A stretch of DNA of 64,000 nucleotides from Sphingomonadales bacterium UBA6157 (GTDB lineage: Bacteria; Pseudomonadota; Alphaproteobacteria; Sphingomonadales; Sphingomonadaceae): assembly GCA_002423025.1 (NCBI GenBank), contig DIUN01000006.1:2344-66343 (forward strand). The letters are read 5' to 3'. A program made the translations under genes and the position numbers. Numbering within the stretch: the first letter of the stretch is position 1; every line of letters starts with the position of its first letter. The notes under the pieces were generated by a model. That model searched no databases, was not told the origin of the DNA, and saw nothing but the letters and a program-made list of their open reading frames with translations. Shown here one piece after another: positions 9,047 through 15,567 of the stretch.

Positions 9047-9271
9047 ATGGATCTCGCTGCTGCAAAGCTCATCGGTGCTGGCCTTGCTGCCATGGGTGCT
9101 GGTTTCGCCGCCATCGGCGTCGGCCTCATCTTTGGCATGTTCCTCCAGGGCGCGCTGCGCAACCCGGCTGCTGCTGACAAGCTCGGCGCCCGCCTGATCT
9201 TCGGCTTCGCCGTGACTGAGGCCCTCGGCCTTATCGCTGCGGTGGTCGCGCTCGCCCTCGCCTTCGGCTGA
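9047..9271 (+). CDS. atpE: F0F1 ATP synthase subunit c
   Basis: 74 aa, two membrane helices joined by a polar loop containing RNP (38-40). The proton-carrying carboxylate is Glu58 in FAVTEALG. Residue 59 is Ala and there is no Gln at the Na+-site position in helix 1, which suggests proton rather than sodium coupling. The first helix carries several GxGxG-type packing glycines. A GGAAGGA ribosome binding site precedes the ATG, fitting the high expression needed for a multicopy ring subunit. Confidence 0.97.
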   Translation: MDLAAAKLIGAGLAAMGAGFAAIGVGLIFGMFLQGALRNPAAADKLGARLIFGFAVTEALGLIAAVVALALAFG

Positions 9272-9282
9272 GGTAGAGCTCC

Positions 9283-9768
9283 GTGCCGCAGTTCGACCCC
9301 GCCAATTTCATCCCCCAGCTCGTATGGCTGGCGGCGATCTTTGCCGTGCTCTACTTCTTCGTGGTGCGTCCGACCTTGCCAAAGGTCGGACGGGTCATCG
9401 ATGCGCGTGAGGGCAAGGTTGCGGGTGACCTCGATGCGGCCGAATCGGCAAAAGGCGAAGCTGATGCGATTCGCACCCGCTACGACGAAGGCATGGACGC
9501 TGCCCGCAAGGCAGCCCAGGCCGAAGTCGCAGCGGCTCGCGAGGCAGCGGCCCGTGCTTCTGAAGTGCGGCTGAAGTCGCTTGCCGGCGTTCTTGACGGC
9601 AAGGCGACGGAAGCTGCCGAGCGGTTGGCCGGAGCCTGTGCTTCGGCCAAGGCGTCTCTTACTGCCACGGCAGCGGAACTGACTGGCGAGGCCGTGCAGC
9701 GGCTGGCCGGAATCGATGTGCCGCGCGCAGAGATTGAAGCGGCGCTGGCGGCGCAGGACCGGGGTTAA
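9283..9768 (+). CDS. atpF': F0F1 ATP synthase subunit b'
   Basis: 161 aa with a GTG start. One N-terminal membrane helix (about 10-30, QLVWLAAIFAVLYFFVVRP) is followed by a long Ala/Glu/Lys/Arg coiled coil that forms half of the peripheral stator stalk. Having both b' and b genes is typical of alphaproteobacteria and photosynthetic bacteria, where they form a heterodimer. It starts 11 bases after atpE and ends 3 bases before atpF. The assignment as b' rests on gene order and on the absence of the longer N-terminus seen in the next gene. Confidence 0.93.
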   Translation: MPQFDPANFIPQLVWLAAIFAVLYFFVVRPTLPKVGRVIDAREGKVAGDLDAAESAKGEADAIRTRYDEGMDAARKAAQAEVAAAREAAARASEVRLKSLAGVLDGKATEAAERLAGACASAKASLTATAAELTGEAVQRLAGIDVPRAEIEAALAAQDRG

Positions 9769-9771
9769 GAC

Positions 9772-10380
9772 ATGGCTGACGTGGTTTCTTCCCCCGCCGT
9801 GGCACAGGCCGAAGGCTTTGCCGATCCGGGCCTTGCGCCCCAGGCGCATACCGAGGTGGCTGGCGAAGCACATCATGCCGAGGAAACGCTCCTCGGCTTG
9901 GGTGCCGAGACCTATGTCTACATCTCGATCTCGATCTTCTTCTTTCTCGCAATCGTGCTCGGCAAGCTGCCGGCCCGTATCGCTGCAGCGCTGGACGATC
10001 GTATCGCCGGCGTGAAGCGTCAGCTTGATGAGGCCAAGACCATCCGCGCCGAAGCTGAGGCACTGCTTGCCGAGGCCAATGCCCGCCGCGACGCTGCCAC
10101 CAAGGATGCCGAGGCGATTGTCTCGCGCGCCAAGGCAGAAGCTGCCGAACTCGTGGCCGAAAGCGAAGCTGCCGCCGCCATGACCATCGAGCGTCGTACC
10201 GCCGCTGCAGAAGCCAAGATTGCTGCTGCCGAGCGCATTGCCGAGGCTGAACTGCGGGCTGAAGTTGCCAAGCGCGTGACGGCTGCTGCCGGTGCACTGA
10301 TTGCTGCTAATGCAGACAAGGCTCTGCAGGCCAAGCTCACCGACGATGCAATCGCCGGCCTTGAGCGCCAGCTGCATTGA
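9772..10380 (+). CDS. atpF: F0F1 ATP synthase subunit b
   Basis: 202 aa. An N-terminal soluble extension of about 45 residues (several His and Glu, including EAHHAEET) precedes one membrane helix (YVYISISIFFFLAIVLG, about 48-64) and then a long coiled-coil stalk. It pairs with b' to hold F1 against the rotating c-ring. It is the last gene of the F0 operon; no F1 gene (delta, alpha, gamma, beta, epsilon) follows, as expected for this class. Confidence 0.93.
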   Translation: MADVVSSPAVAQAEGFADPGLAPQAHTEVAGEAHHAEETLLGLGAETYVYISISIFFFLAIVLGKLPARIAAALDDRIAGVKRQLDEAKTIRAEAEALLAEANARRDAATKDAEAIVSRAKAEAAELVAESEAAAAMTIERRTAAAEAKIAAAERIAEAELRAEVAKRVTAAAGALIAANADKALQAKLTDDAIAGLERQLH

Positions 10381-10387
10381 TGGTGCC

Positions 10388-10402
10388 GGGGCGATGCGCC
10401 CC
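10388..10402 (+). terminator. Weak hairpin after atpF
   Basis: GGGGCG and CGCCCC form a perfect 6-bp stem around ATG, 7 bases past the atpF stop. No T tract follows, so it may be only a 3'-end stabilising structure. Confidence 0.3.
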
Positions 10403-10547
10403 AAGATTGTGGAACGGGGCGTTGCGTGATAATGGCCCGACCACGATGATGTTGCATATTCCGATGAGCCGACGAGGCTGATGCTTGAGCCGCCAGAAGG
10501 GCGGCCGGTGTCTTGCTGTGGTTCTCTGACGGAAAAGTGCTCCTCCC

Positions 10548-11063
10548 TTGATAAAAATCCTCCCCGCGCAGGCGGCTGACCTGCCTGAAATCGATCTCCT
10601 GCTGGATGCGGGCTTCGGTCCTGCACGTCGCGGGCGTACTGCCTACAAGCTGCGCGCTGGCGTGGCGCCTGACCCTGCGCTGAGCTTCGTGGCACGTGAG
10701 GGCGCAGCGCTGGTCGGCTCGGTGCAGTGCTGGCCCCTGCAACTGCGCAGTGCCTCTGGAGCGGTTTTTCCGCTCACGCTTGTCGGGCCTGTGGTGGCGG
10801 CTGCGGATCGGCAGGGGCAGGGCATCGGCACAGCACTGATGCAGGCCTCTCTGGCCGCGATCGATGCGTTGGGCCGTGGGCCAGCGCTGCTTATCGGCGA
10901 CGCGGAGTATTATGGTCGCTTTGGCTTTTCGGCGGCCGCGACGGCTGGCTGGCAGGTGCCAGGGCCGGTCGAGCGCGCGCGGCTGCTGGTACGCGGCGAG
11001 GCGGTGGGCTTGCCGGCGTCGGGCTGGCTGGAGCCGTCTGCGGGAGCGCGCGCAGCGGCCTGA
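10548..11063 (+). CDS. GNAT-family N-acetyltransferase (YhbS-like)
   Basis: 171 aa with a TTG start; no in-frame ATG lies near the N-terminus and the TTG fits the family's first strand. The acetyl-CoA pyrophosphate loop is RQGQGIGTALM (about residues 85-95). YYGRFGF near residue 124 is characteristic of the YhbS/COG3153 subgroup, which transfers an acetyl group from acetyl-CoA to a mostly unknown substrate. It stands alone between the ATP synthase operon and the DUF1285 gene. The substrate cannot be told from the sequence. Confidence 0.8.
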   Translation: MIKILPAQAADLPEIDLLLDAGFGPARRGRTAYKLRAGVAPDPALSFVAREGAALVGSVQCWPLQLRSASGAVFPLTLVGPVVAAADRQGQGIGTALMQASLAAIDALGRGPALLIGDAEYYGRFGFSAAATAGWQVPGPVERARLLVRGEAVGLPASGWLEPSAGARAAA

Positions 11064-11164
11064 ACTTCGAGCATTGGGTTCTCTGTGTTAGCCGGCGTGT
11101 CTCACCCTATGCGGGCATATGGCCGCTGGCGTTGCGCCAGCACGGCTTGTGGCTATGAAGGGGC

Positions 11165-11755
11165 ATGAGCAACGAGCATTCCTCAGGGCGCGACGGTGTG
11201 CGCGATTCGGCGGGACGGTCCCCCGGCGAGTTGGCGGCGCTGCTGGCCAAAAAGTCCTTGCCGCCGGTGCATCTGTGGAACCCTGAGCGCTGCGGGGATA
11301 GCGAGATGCGCATCGCGGCTGATGGTACCTGGTTCCACCAGGGCTCGCCGATCGGGCGGCGTGAACTGGTCAAGCTGTTCTCCACCATCCTGCGCCGCGA
11401 GCCTGATGGCAGCTTCGTGCTGGTGACGCCGGTGGAAAAGCTCGACATTTCTGTGGACGATGCACCCTTTGTTGCTGTCGAGGTGACAAGCAGTGGCGAG
11501 GGCCGGGAGCGCAATCTCGTGTTCCGTCTCAACACCGATGAACTGGTTGCGGCTGGCCCCGAGGCACGGCTGCGGGTGGAGACGGCGCCGGATGGCACGC
11601 CGCGGCCCTATGTTCACGTCCGTGCCGGCCTTGAGGCGCTGATCAACCGTTCTGTGTTCTACGAACTTGCCGATATCGCGCTGGCCGAAGGTGCGTCGCC
11701 GCCGGGGCTGTGGAGTGGCGGGCTGTTCTTTCCGTTCATGCCTGAGGCTGGTTGA
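11165..11755 (+). CDS. DUF1285 domain protein
   Basis: 196 aa. The family pattern is clear: PPVHLWNPERCGD, MRIAADGTWFHQGSPIGR, LVKLFSTILRREPDGSFVLVTPVEK and a C-terminal block with ALINRSVFYELADIA. DUF1285 proteins are common in alphaproteobacteria; their biochemical function is not established to my knowledge. The stop overlaps the ATG of the CoA-type Nudix gene by one base, and that gene overlaps cca by four, so the three are probably co-transcribed. Confidence 0.85.
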   Translation: MSNEHSSGRDGVRDSAGRSPGELAALLAKKSLPPVHLWNPERCGDSEMRIAADGTWFHQGSPIGRRELVKLFSTILRREPDGSFVLVTPVEKLDISVDDAPFVAVEVTSSGEGRERNLVFRLNTDELVAAGPEARLRVETAPDGTPRPYVHVRAGLEALINRSVFYELADIALAEGASPPGLWSGGLFFPFMPEAG

Positions 11756-12360
11756 TGGACCCGGCACGGCTGCGCGCGGCGCTGGCACGCGAAGGCCCCG
11801 GTGGCCTCAGGAGCAGCTTGCGCGGAGATTGGGAGGTGACCCCCGGCGAGGCGCTGGTGACGACGCGGGTGCTGACCCCAGCTGCCGTGCTGATTGCGCT
11901 GACGCATGAGCCAGAGCCGCAGCTGCTGCTGACCAAGCGCCCCGCCCATATGAACCGCCATGCCGGGCAGATTGCCTTTCCCGGTGGCCGAGTGGACCCG
12001 GAGGACGAAAGCCACATTGCTGCAGCGCTTCGCGAGGCTGAAGAGGAGGTCGCGCTGGGCCGCGAGCATGTCGATGTGCTCGGCACGCTCGATCAGTATG
12101 AAACCGGCACCGGCTTCTCGATTCTGCCGGTAGTGGGGCTGGTGCCGCCAGGGCTGGTGCTGACGCCCGCTGCGGCGGAAGTGGCCGAGCTTTTTCATGT
12201 GCCATTCGCGCATGTCATCGATCCGGCCAATCACGAGCGGCGCATTGGCGAATGGCAGGGCAAGGCCCGTGAATTCTACGTCATCCGTCATGGGGACCGC
12301 GAAATCTGGGGCGCGACGGCGGCGATGATCGTCAATCTCTCTCGCCGGCTTGGCCTGTGA
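11755..12360 (+). CDS. CoA pyrophosphatase-type Nudix hydrolase
   Basis: 201 aa. A Nudix box runs from about 77 (GGRVDPEDESHIAAALREA) through EEEV. It is preceded by LLLTKRPAHMNRHAGQIAFP, the pattern of the CoA diphosphatase (NudL/YeaB) subgroup, which cleaves CoA to phosphopantetheine and 3',5'-ADP. ATG at 11755 is used; the TTG three bases upstream is in the same frame but adds nothing. The same gene trio with DUF1285 and cca occurs in other alphaproteobacteria. Confidence 0.88.
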   Translation: MDPARLRAALAREGPGGLRSSLRGDWEVTPGEALVTTRVLTPAAVLIALTHEPEPQLLLTKRPAHMNRHAGQIAFPGGRVDPEDESHIAAALREAEEEVALGREHVDVLGTLDQYETGTGFSILPVVGLVPPGLVLTPAAAEVAELFHVPFAHVIDPANHERRIGEWQGKAREFYVIRHGDREIWGATAAMIVNLSRRLGL

Positions 12361-13538
12361 CGCGGCTGAAGCTCCCGGCCTGGGTGGCCAGTCCAGACGG
12401 TGCGGCGCTGCTGGCGGCTCTGGCGGCTGACGCGGGCGAGAGCCGGTTGGTGGGCGGCATCGTGCGCGATTCACTGCGCGGCGTCGGCTCGGCGGATATC
12501 GATATCGCAACACGGCTCAGGCCCGATGTGGTGATGGCGCGGCTCAAGGCAGCAGGATTGAAGGCCATTCCGACCGGGCTTTCGCATGGTACTGTTACGG
12601 CGGTTGCAGGCGCGCTGGTGGCCGAGGTGACAACGCTGCGGCATGATGTGGCGACTGATGGTCGGCGCGCAGAAGTGGAGTTCACCGATGATTGGCAGGC
12701 CGATGCCAGTCGCCGGGATTTCACCATCAACGCGCTTTACGCTAGCCTCATCGACGGCAAGATCAGCGACTATTTCGGTGGGCTGGACGATCTGGCGGCG
12801 CAGCGTGTTCGCTTCATCGGTGCGCCATTGCAGCGAATTGCCGAGGACCATCTGCGCATCCTGCGCTTCTTTCGCTTTTCGGCACGTTTTGCCGAGGCCG
12901 TGGATGCCGAAGGGCTGGCGGCCTGTGCGGCGCGGGCAAATGATCTGATGGCGCTGTCTCGCGAGCGGATCGCCATCGAACTGCGCGGGCTACTGGCAGT
13001 GGCGAATCCGCTGCCAATGCTGGAGCTGATGCTGGCGAACGGCATCTGGAAGCCGGTGCTGCCGGAGTTCACGCCTGAGCGTTTGCCTGTGCTAGCGCGG
13101 ACAATCGAGGCGGAATCCGCATCAGGCCTGTCCCCAGCGTGGCAACGGCGACTGGCGGCGCTGCTGCCGCCCGACAAGGCAGCGGCGGAAACCGTGGCGG
13201 CGCGGCTGCGGCTGGCCAATGCCGACAAGACGCGGATCGGGCTGGCGGCCGTGGCGTTTACCGGCGGCGCGTTGCTGCCGCAGGCTTGGACGCTCGGAGC
13301 TGAAGCGCTGGCTGACCGGCTGCTGATAGCCGGCGACGCGGCCGGCGCTCGGCAGGTGGCGGCCTGGCAGCGGCCGCGCCTGCCAGTGTCCGGTCGTGAC
13401 TTGCTGGCGCGCGGGCTGGCGCCGGGGCCGCAGGTGGCGGCGCGGCTGGGTGATTTCGAACGCGCCTGGGTGGCGGCAGGGTTCCCGATGGATGAGGCGG
13501 CCGTGACGGCGTTGCTTGATACTGTGCTGGCGCATTAG
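12357..13538 (+). CDS. cca: CCA-adding tRNA nucleotidyltransferase / poly(A) polymerase family
   Basis: 393 aa with a GTG start overlapping the previous gene by 4 bases. It belongs to class II nucleotidyltransferases, which add or repair the 3' CCA of tRNAs. The catalytic head shows LVGGIVRDSL at 31-40 and the metal-binding DID at 47-49. RRDFTINALY follows, then RILRFFRFSARF and RERIAIELRGLL, the tRNA- and nucleotide-binding blocks. The C-terminal 150 residues are less conserved. Whether it makes the whole CCA or only part cannot be decided; the one tRNA in this window encodes its own CCA. Confidence 0.92.
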   Translation: MTRLKLPAWVASPDGAALLAALAADAGESRLVGGIVRDSLRGVGSADIDIATRLRPDVVMARLKAAGLKAIPTGLSHGTVTAVAGALVAEVTTLRHDVATDGRRAEVEFTDDWQADASRRDFTINALYASLIDGKISDYFGGLDDLAAQRVRFIGAPLQRIAEDHLRILRFFRFSARFAEAVDAEGLAACAARANDLMALSRERIAIELRGLLAVANPLPMLELMLANGIWKPVLPEFTPERLPVLARTIEAESASGLSPAWQRRLAALLPPDKAAAETVAARLRLANADKTRIGLAAVAFTGGALLPQAWTLGAEALADRLLIAGDAAGARQVAAWQRPRLPVSGRDLLARGLAPGPQVAARLGDFERAWVAAGFPMDEAAVTALLDTVLAH

Positions 13539-13732
13539 CCTAGCCCAGCAGGCGGCCGCCCCCTGCGAGGGGTTTCGCTCACCGGCACCTTCACGCCACG
13601 CCTTGCCAGCGCCTCGCGCAGCAGCACCTCGATCTCGGCGTTGAGGCTGCGCAGATCAGCAGCGGCGGCGCGGGCGAGAGCGTCGTGCAGCGCCGGATCG
13701 AGGCGCAGTGGGAAGGGCTTCTTTTGCGCCAC
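13535..13732 (-). CDS. Arc-type ribbon-helix-helix DNA-binding protein
   Basis: 65 aa from a GTG at 13732, 4 bases after the SPFH gene stops, so the two are one transcript. The N-terminus KKPFPLRLDPALHDALARAA followed by RSLNAEIEVLLREAL is the Arc/MetJ-like strand-helix-helix fold. The strand residues (PFPLRLD) would enter the major groove in a dimer. The basic tail (RRGRPP) may add non-specific DNA contacts. A short partner of this kind often autoregulates its operon. The operator candidate at 14652-14670 fits that idea (inference). No toxin is recognisable next to it. Confidence 0.82.
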   Translation of the reverse strand: MAQKKPFPLRLDPALHDALARAAAADLRSLNAEIEVLLREALARRGVKVPVSETPRRGRPPAGLG

Positions 13733-13736
13733 GGGC

Positions 13737-14630
13737 CTATTGGTAGAGCCCGCCAGCGTTGACCACTGGCTGGGTTTCGCGCTCGCCGCACAGCACAACA
13801 AGCAGGTTAGACACCATGGCGGCACGGCGCTCGTCGTCCAGATGCACCACCTTGCGTTCGCTCAGCATGTTGAGCGCCATTTCCACCATGCCGACAGCGC
13901 CGGTAACAAGCGTTTCCCGCGCCGCCACCACGGCGGCGGCCTGCTGGCGACGCAGCATGGCGCCAGCGATTTCGGGCGCATAGGCGAGGTGCGTGAAGCC
14001 GCATTCGTCCACGGTGATGCCGGCGACGGCGAGCCGGGCAATCAACTCGGTGCGGAGTTCGGCACTCACCCGCTCATGATCGCCGCGCAGGGTAACTTCC
14101 TTGTGCTCGAAATCATCATAGGGGTAGCGCGCGCCGATGGTGCGGACTGCAGCCTCGATCTGGGCGGTGACGAAGCTGCCATAATCATCAACATCGAACA
14201 GCGCTTGTGCCGAATCGGTGACGCGCCACACCACTTGCGCCGCCATCTCGATCGGGTTGCCACGCAGGTCGTTCACCTTGATCATCTGCGAGATGAGGTT
14301 GTGGGAGCGTAGGCTGATCTTCTGCTTGGCCATCCAGGGCCAGGTCCAGCGCAGGCCAGGGGTGCGGTCCGTACCGCGATAATCCCCGAACAGCGTGATG
14401 GCGGCGCCCTCATTGGGCTGCACCTTGTAGAATCCGGCAGCGAGAAGCAGCGAGACCAGCATGGCACCCGAGGCGATGAGCGCCATCGTGCCGCCGCCCT
14501 CGGGGATGCTCAGCGCAGAGACGATGCCGAACAGCACCGTGACAGCGAACAGTGTGAGCACGACAAAGCCCGAACTTCCAGCGCCGGAAATCTCGCGGCT
14601 GGTGCGAACCGGCAATGCTTCTGCGGTCAT
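13737..14630 (-). CDS. SPFH/Band 7 domain membrane protein
   Basis: 297 aa. Two membrane segments near the N-terminus (about 20-40 and 48-66) are followed by an SPFH domain beginning YKVQPNEGAAITLFGDYRGT. Further conserved segments are NPIEMAAQVVWRVTD, FVTAQIEAAVR and AGITVDECGFTHLAYA. A coiled-coil-prone segment (EIAGAMLRRQQAAAVVAARE) comes next, as in stomatin/flotillin relatives that scaffold membrane microdomains. It is co-transcribed with the ribbon-helix-helix gene. Its promoter region carries a TATAAT -10 inside tandem TGATATCA-like boxes. The cellular role is unknown. Confidence 0.88.
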   Translation of the reverse strand: MTAEALPVRTSREISGAGSSGFVVLTLFAVTVLFGIVSALSIPEGGGTMALIASGAMLVSLLLAAGFYKVQPNEGAAITLFGDYRGTDRTPGLRWTWPWMAKQKISLRSHNLISQMIKVNDLRGNPIEMAAQVVWRVTDSAQALFDVDDYGSFVTAQIEAAVRTIGARYPYDDFEHKEVTLRGDHERVSAELRTELIARLAVAGITVDECGFTHLAYAPEIAGAMLRRQQAAAVVAARETLVTGAVGMVEMALNMLSERKVVHLDDERRAAMVSNLLVVLCGERETQPVVNAGGLYQ

Positions 14631-14651
14631 GGCTTTGGCTCCCTAAAAACA

Positions 14652-14670
14652 TGATATCAAAATTATATCA
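14652..14670 (-). promoter_or_regulatory. Promoter -10 inside tandem TGATATCA-like boxes (SPFH operon)
   Basis: TGATATCA (14652-14659, a perfect palindrome) is followed 11 bases later by TTATATCA (14663-14670). Together they also form TGATAT-n7-ATATCA. Read on the minus strand, TATAAT at 14667-14662 is a perfect -10. Boxes repeating every 11 bases suit side-by-side ribbon-helix-helix dimers, and the second gene of this operon encodes such a protein. Confidence 0.6.
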
Positions 14671-14695
14671 GTTTCCAGGCTGGCGCAAGCCGTAC

Positions 14696-14917
14696 TCAGT
14701 CTTCGGGGTCAGCGCCACCGCCGGGGCTGAACGGGCCGCCGTTGCCGGTGTCGTCGCCAAAATCGCCCCGGATCCGGCTGGAGAAGGCGTGCGGCGGCGC
14801 ATCGGTATCGCTGGGGATAGGCGGCTGGCCTGGGTCCCCCTCGCGCGGCTGGCGCGGGGCACTGAACATGATGAGTGCGATGACGCCGATGGTCAGCAGG
14901 ACAATGGCGATGACCAT
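14696..14917 (-). CDS. Small single-helix membrane protein, acidic Pro-rich tail
   Basis: 73 aa. One membrane helix at the very N-terminus (VIAIVLLTIGVIALIMFS) is followed by a hydrophilic tail rich in Pro, Asp and Gly and ending GGGADPED. No family is recognised. It follows another small membrane protein (14960-15100) on the same strand, 42 bases apart, and lies upstream of the SPFH gene. GC content at third positions fits the neighbours, supporting coding. Confidence 0.6.
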   Translation of the reverse strand: MVIAIVLLTIGVIALIMFSAPRQPREGDPGQPPIPSDTDAPPHAFSSRIRGDFGDDTGNGGPFSPGGGADPED

Positions 14918-14959
14918 GGCTTGGTTCTTTGTTTGCGAGGAAAGTGCGGTGCGTGACGA

Positions 14960-15100
14960 TCAGGGTTTGGCGTCAGGGTCCGGCTTGTCAGGGTTGCTCG
15001 GGCGGCGCTTGAAAATGTTGGCCGGGTCCCTTGCCATGAGCCAGAGCACCCAGCCGATAAAGGCGATGTTGAGGGCAACGATGAGGAGGATCGATGTCAT
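14960..15100 (-). CDS. Small single-helix membrane protein (46 aa)
   Basis: 46 aa: a membrane helix (ILLIVALNIAFIGWVLWLMA, residues 4-23) then a basic, Pro- and Asp-rich tail (RDPANIFKRRPSNPDKPD). It is bounded by DUF3237 upstream and the 73-aa membrane protein downstream, all on the minus strand. Its mirror-image design to the next protein (helix then charged Pro-rich tail) suggests related roles. No homologous family is recognised; the call rests on composition, a plausible helix and operon position. Confidence 0.5.
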   Translation of the reverse strand: MTSILLIVALNIAFIGWVLWLMARDPANIFKRRPSNPDKPDPDAKP

Positions 15101-15140
15101 GAATTGATCCTATCTGACCCTCGGTAACTTGGCGATAGGA

Positions 15141-15560
15141 TCAGATGACGCGGAAGTATTCGACGACGATCGAGCCGGCGTCGACGCTTCCGCTAATGGC
15201 GCTGACATAGGCACCATGGTTCAGCCAATCATGCGGCCCCTCGGGCGCCGTGAAGCTCGGGTGCGCCCACATCGGCGCGCCTGCTACGAGCGCTTTGCTG
15301 GAGCCCTTGTTGAGCACCTGGATAACAGTGCCGTCGTCAGTCTTCAGCGCATAACGGGCGTCCACGATCGTCCTGCCATCGGCTCCCTGCCGCAGCCAGT
15401 CAGCGCCGCCGGGCATGATTTCGGCGTTAAATTCGCCTTCGAAGCGACCGCCGGTTAGCGGGATACGCACCAGCATCATGCCATCGACAGTGCCAATCGG
15501 CTCCGGCAGCGAGATATGGACCGTCGCGCGGGCAAAGCGTTCGAGTGTTGGTTCGCTCAT
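15141..15560 (-). CDS. DUF3237 domain protein
   Basis: 139 aa from the ATG at 15560. The open frame continues upstream to 15626, but that part overlaps the end of parC and has no family similarity. The visible pattern is GGRFEGEFNAEIMPGGADW, DGRTIVDARYALKTDDG and a C-terminal VVEYFRVI, as in DUF3237, a small beta-barrel family often near catabolic genes. Its biochemical role is not established. It starts 7 bases after parC ends and is probably translated from the same message. Confidence 0.82.
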   Translation of the reverse strand: MSEPTLERFARATVHISLPEPIGTVDGMMLVRIPLTGGRFEGEFNAEIMPGGADWLRQGADGRTIVDARYALKTDDGTVIQVLNKGSSKALVAGAPMWAHPSFTAPEGPHDWLNHGAYVSAISGSVDAGSIVVEYFRVI

Positions 15561-15567
15561 GTCATCC

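Noticed and set aside
9013..10695. A 560-codon minus-strand frame opposite atpE, atpF' and atpF
   Set aside because: Opposite to well-conserved ATP synthase genes and without recognisable features.
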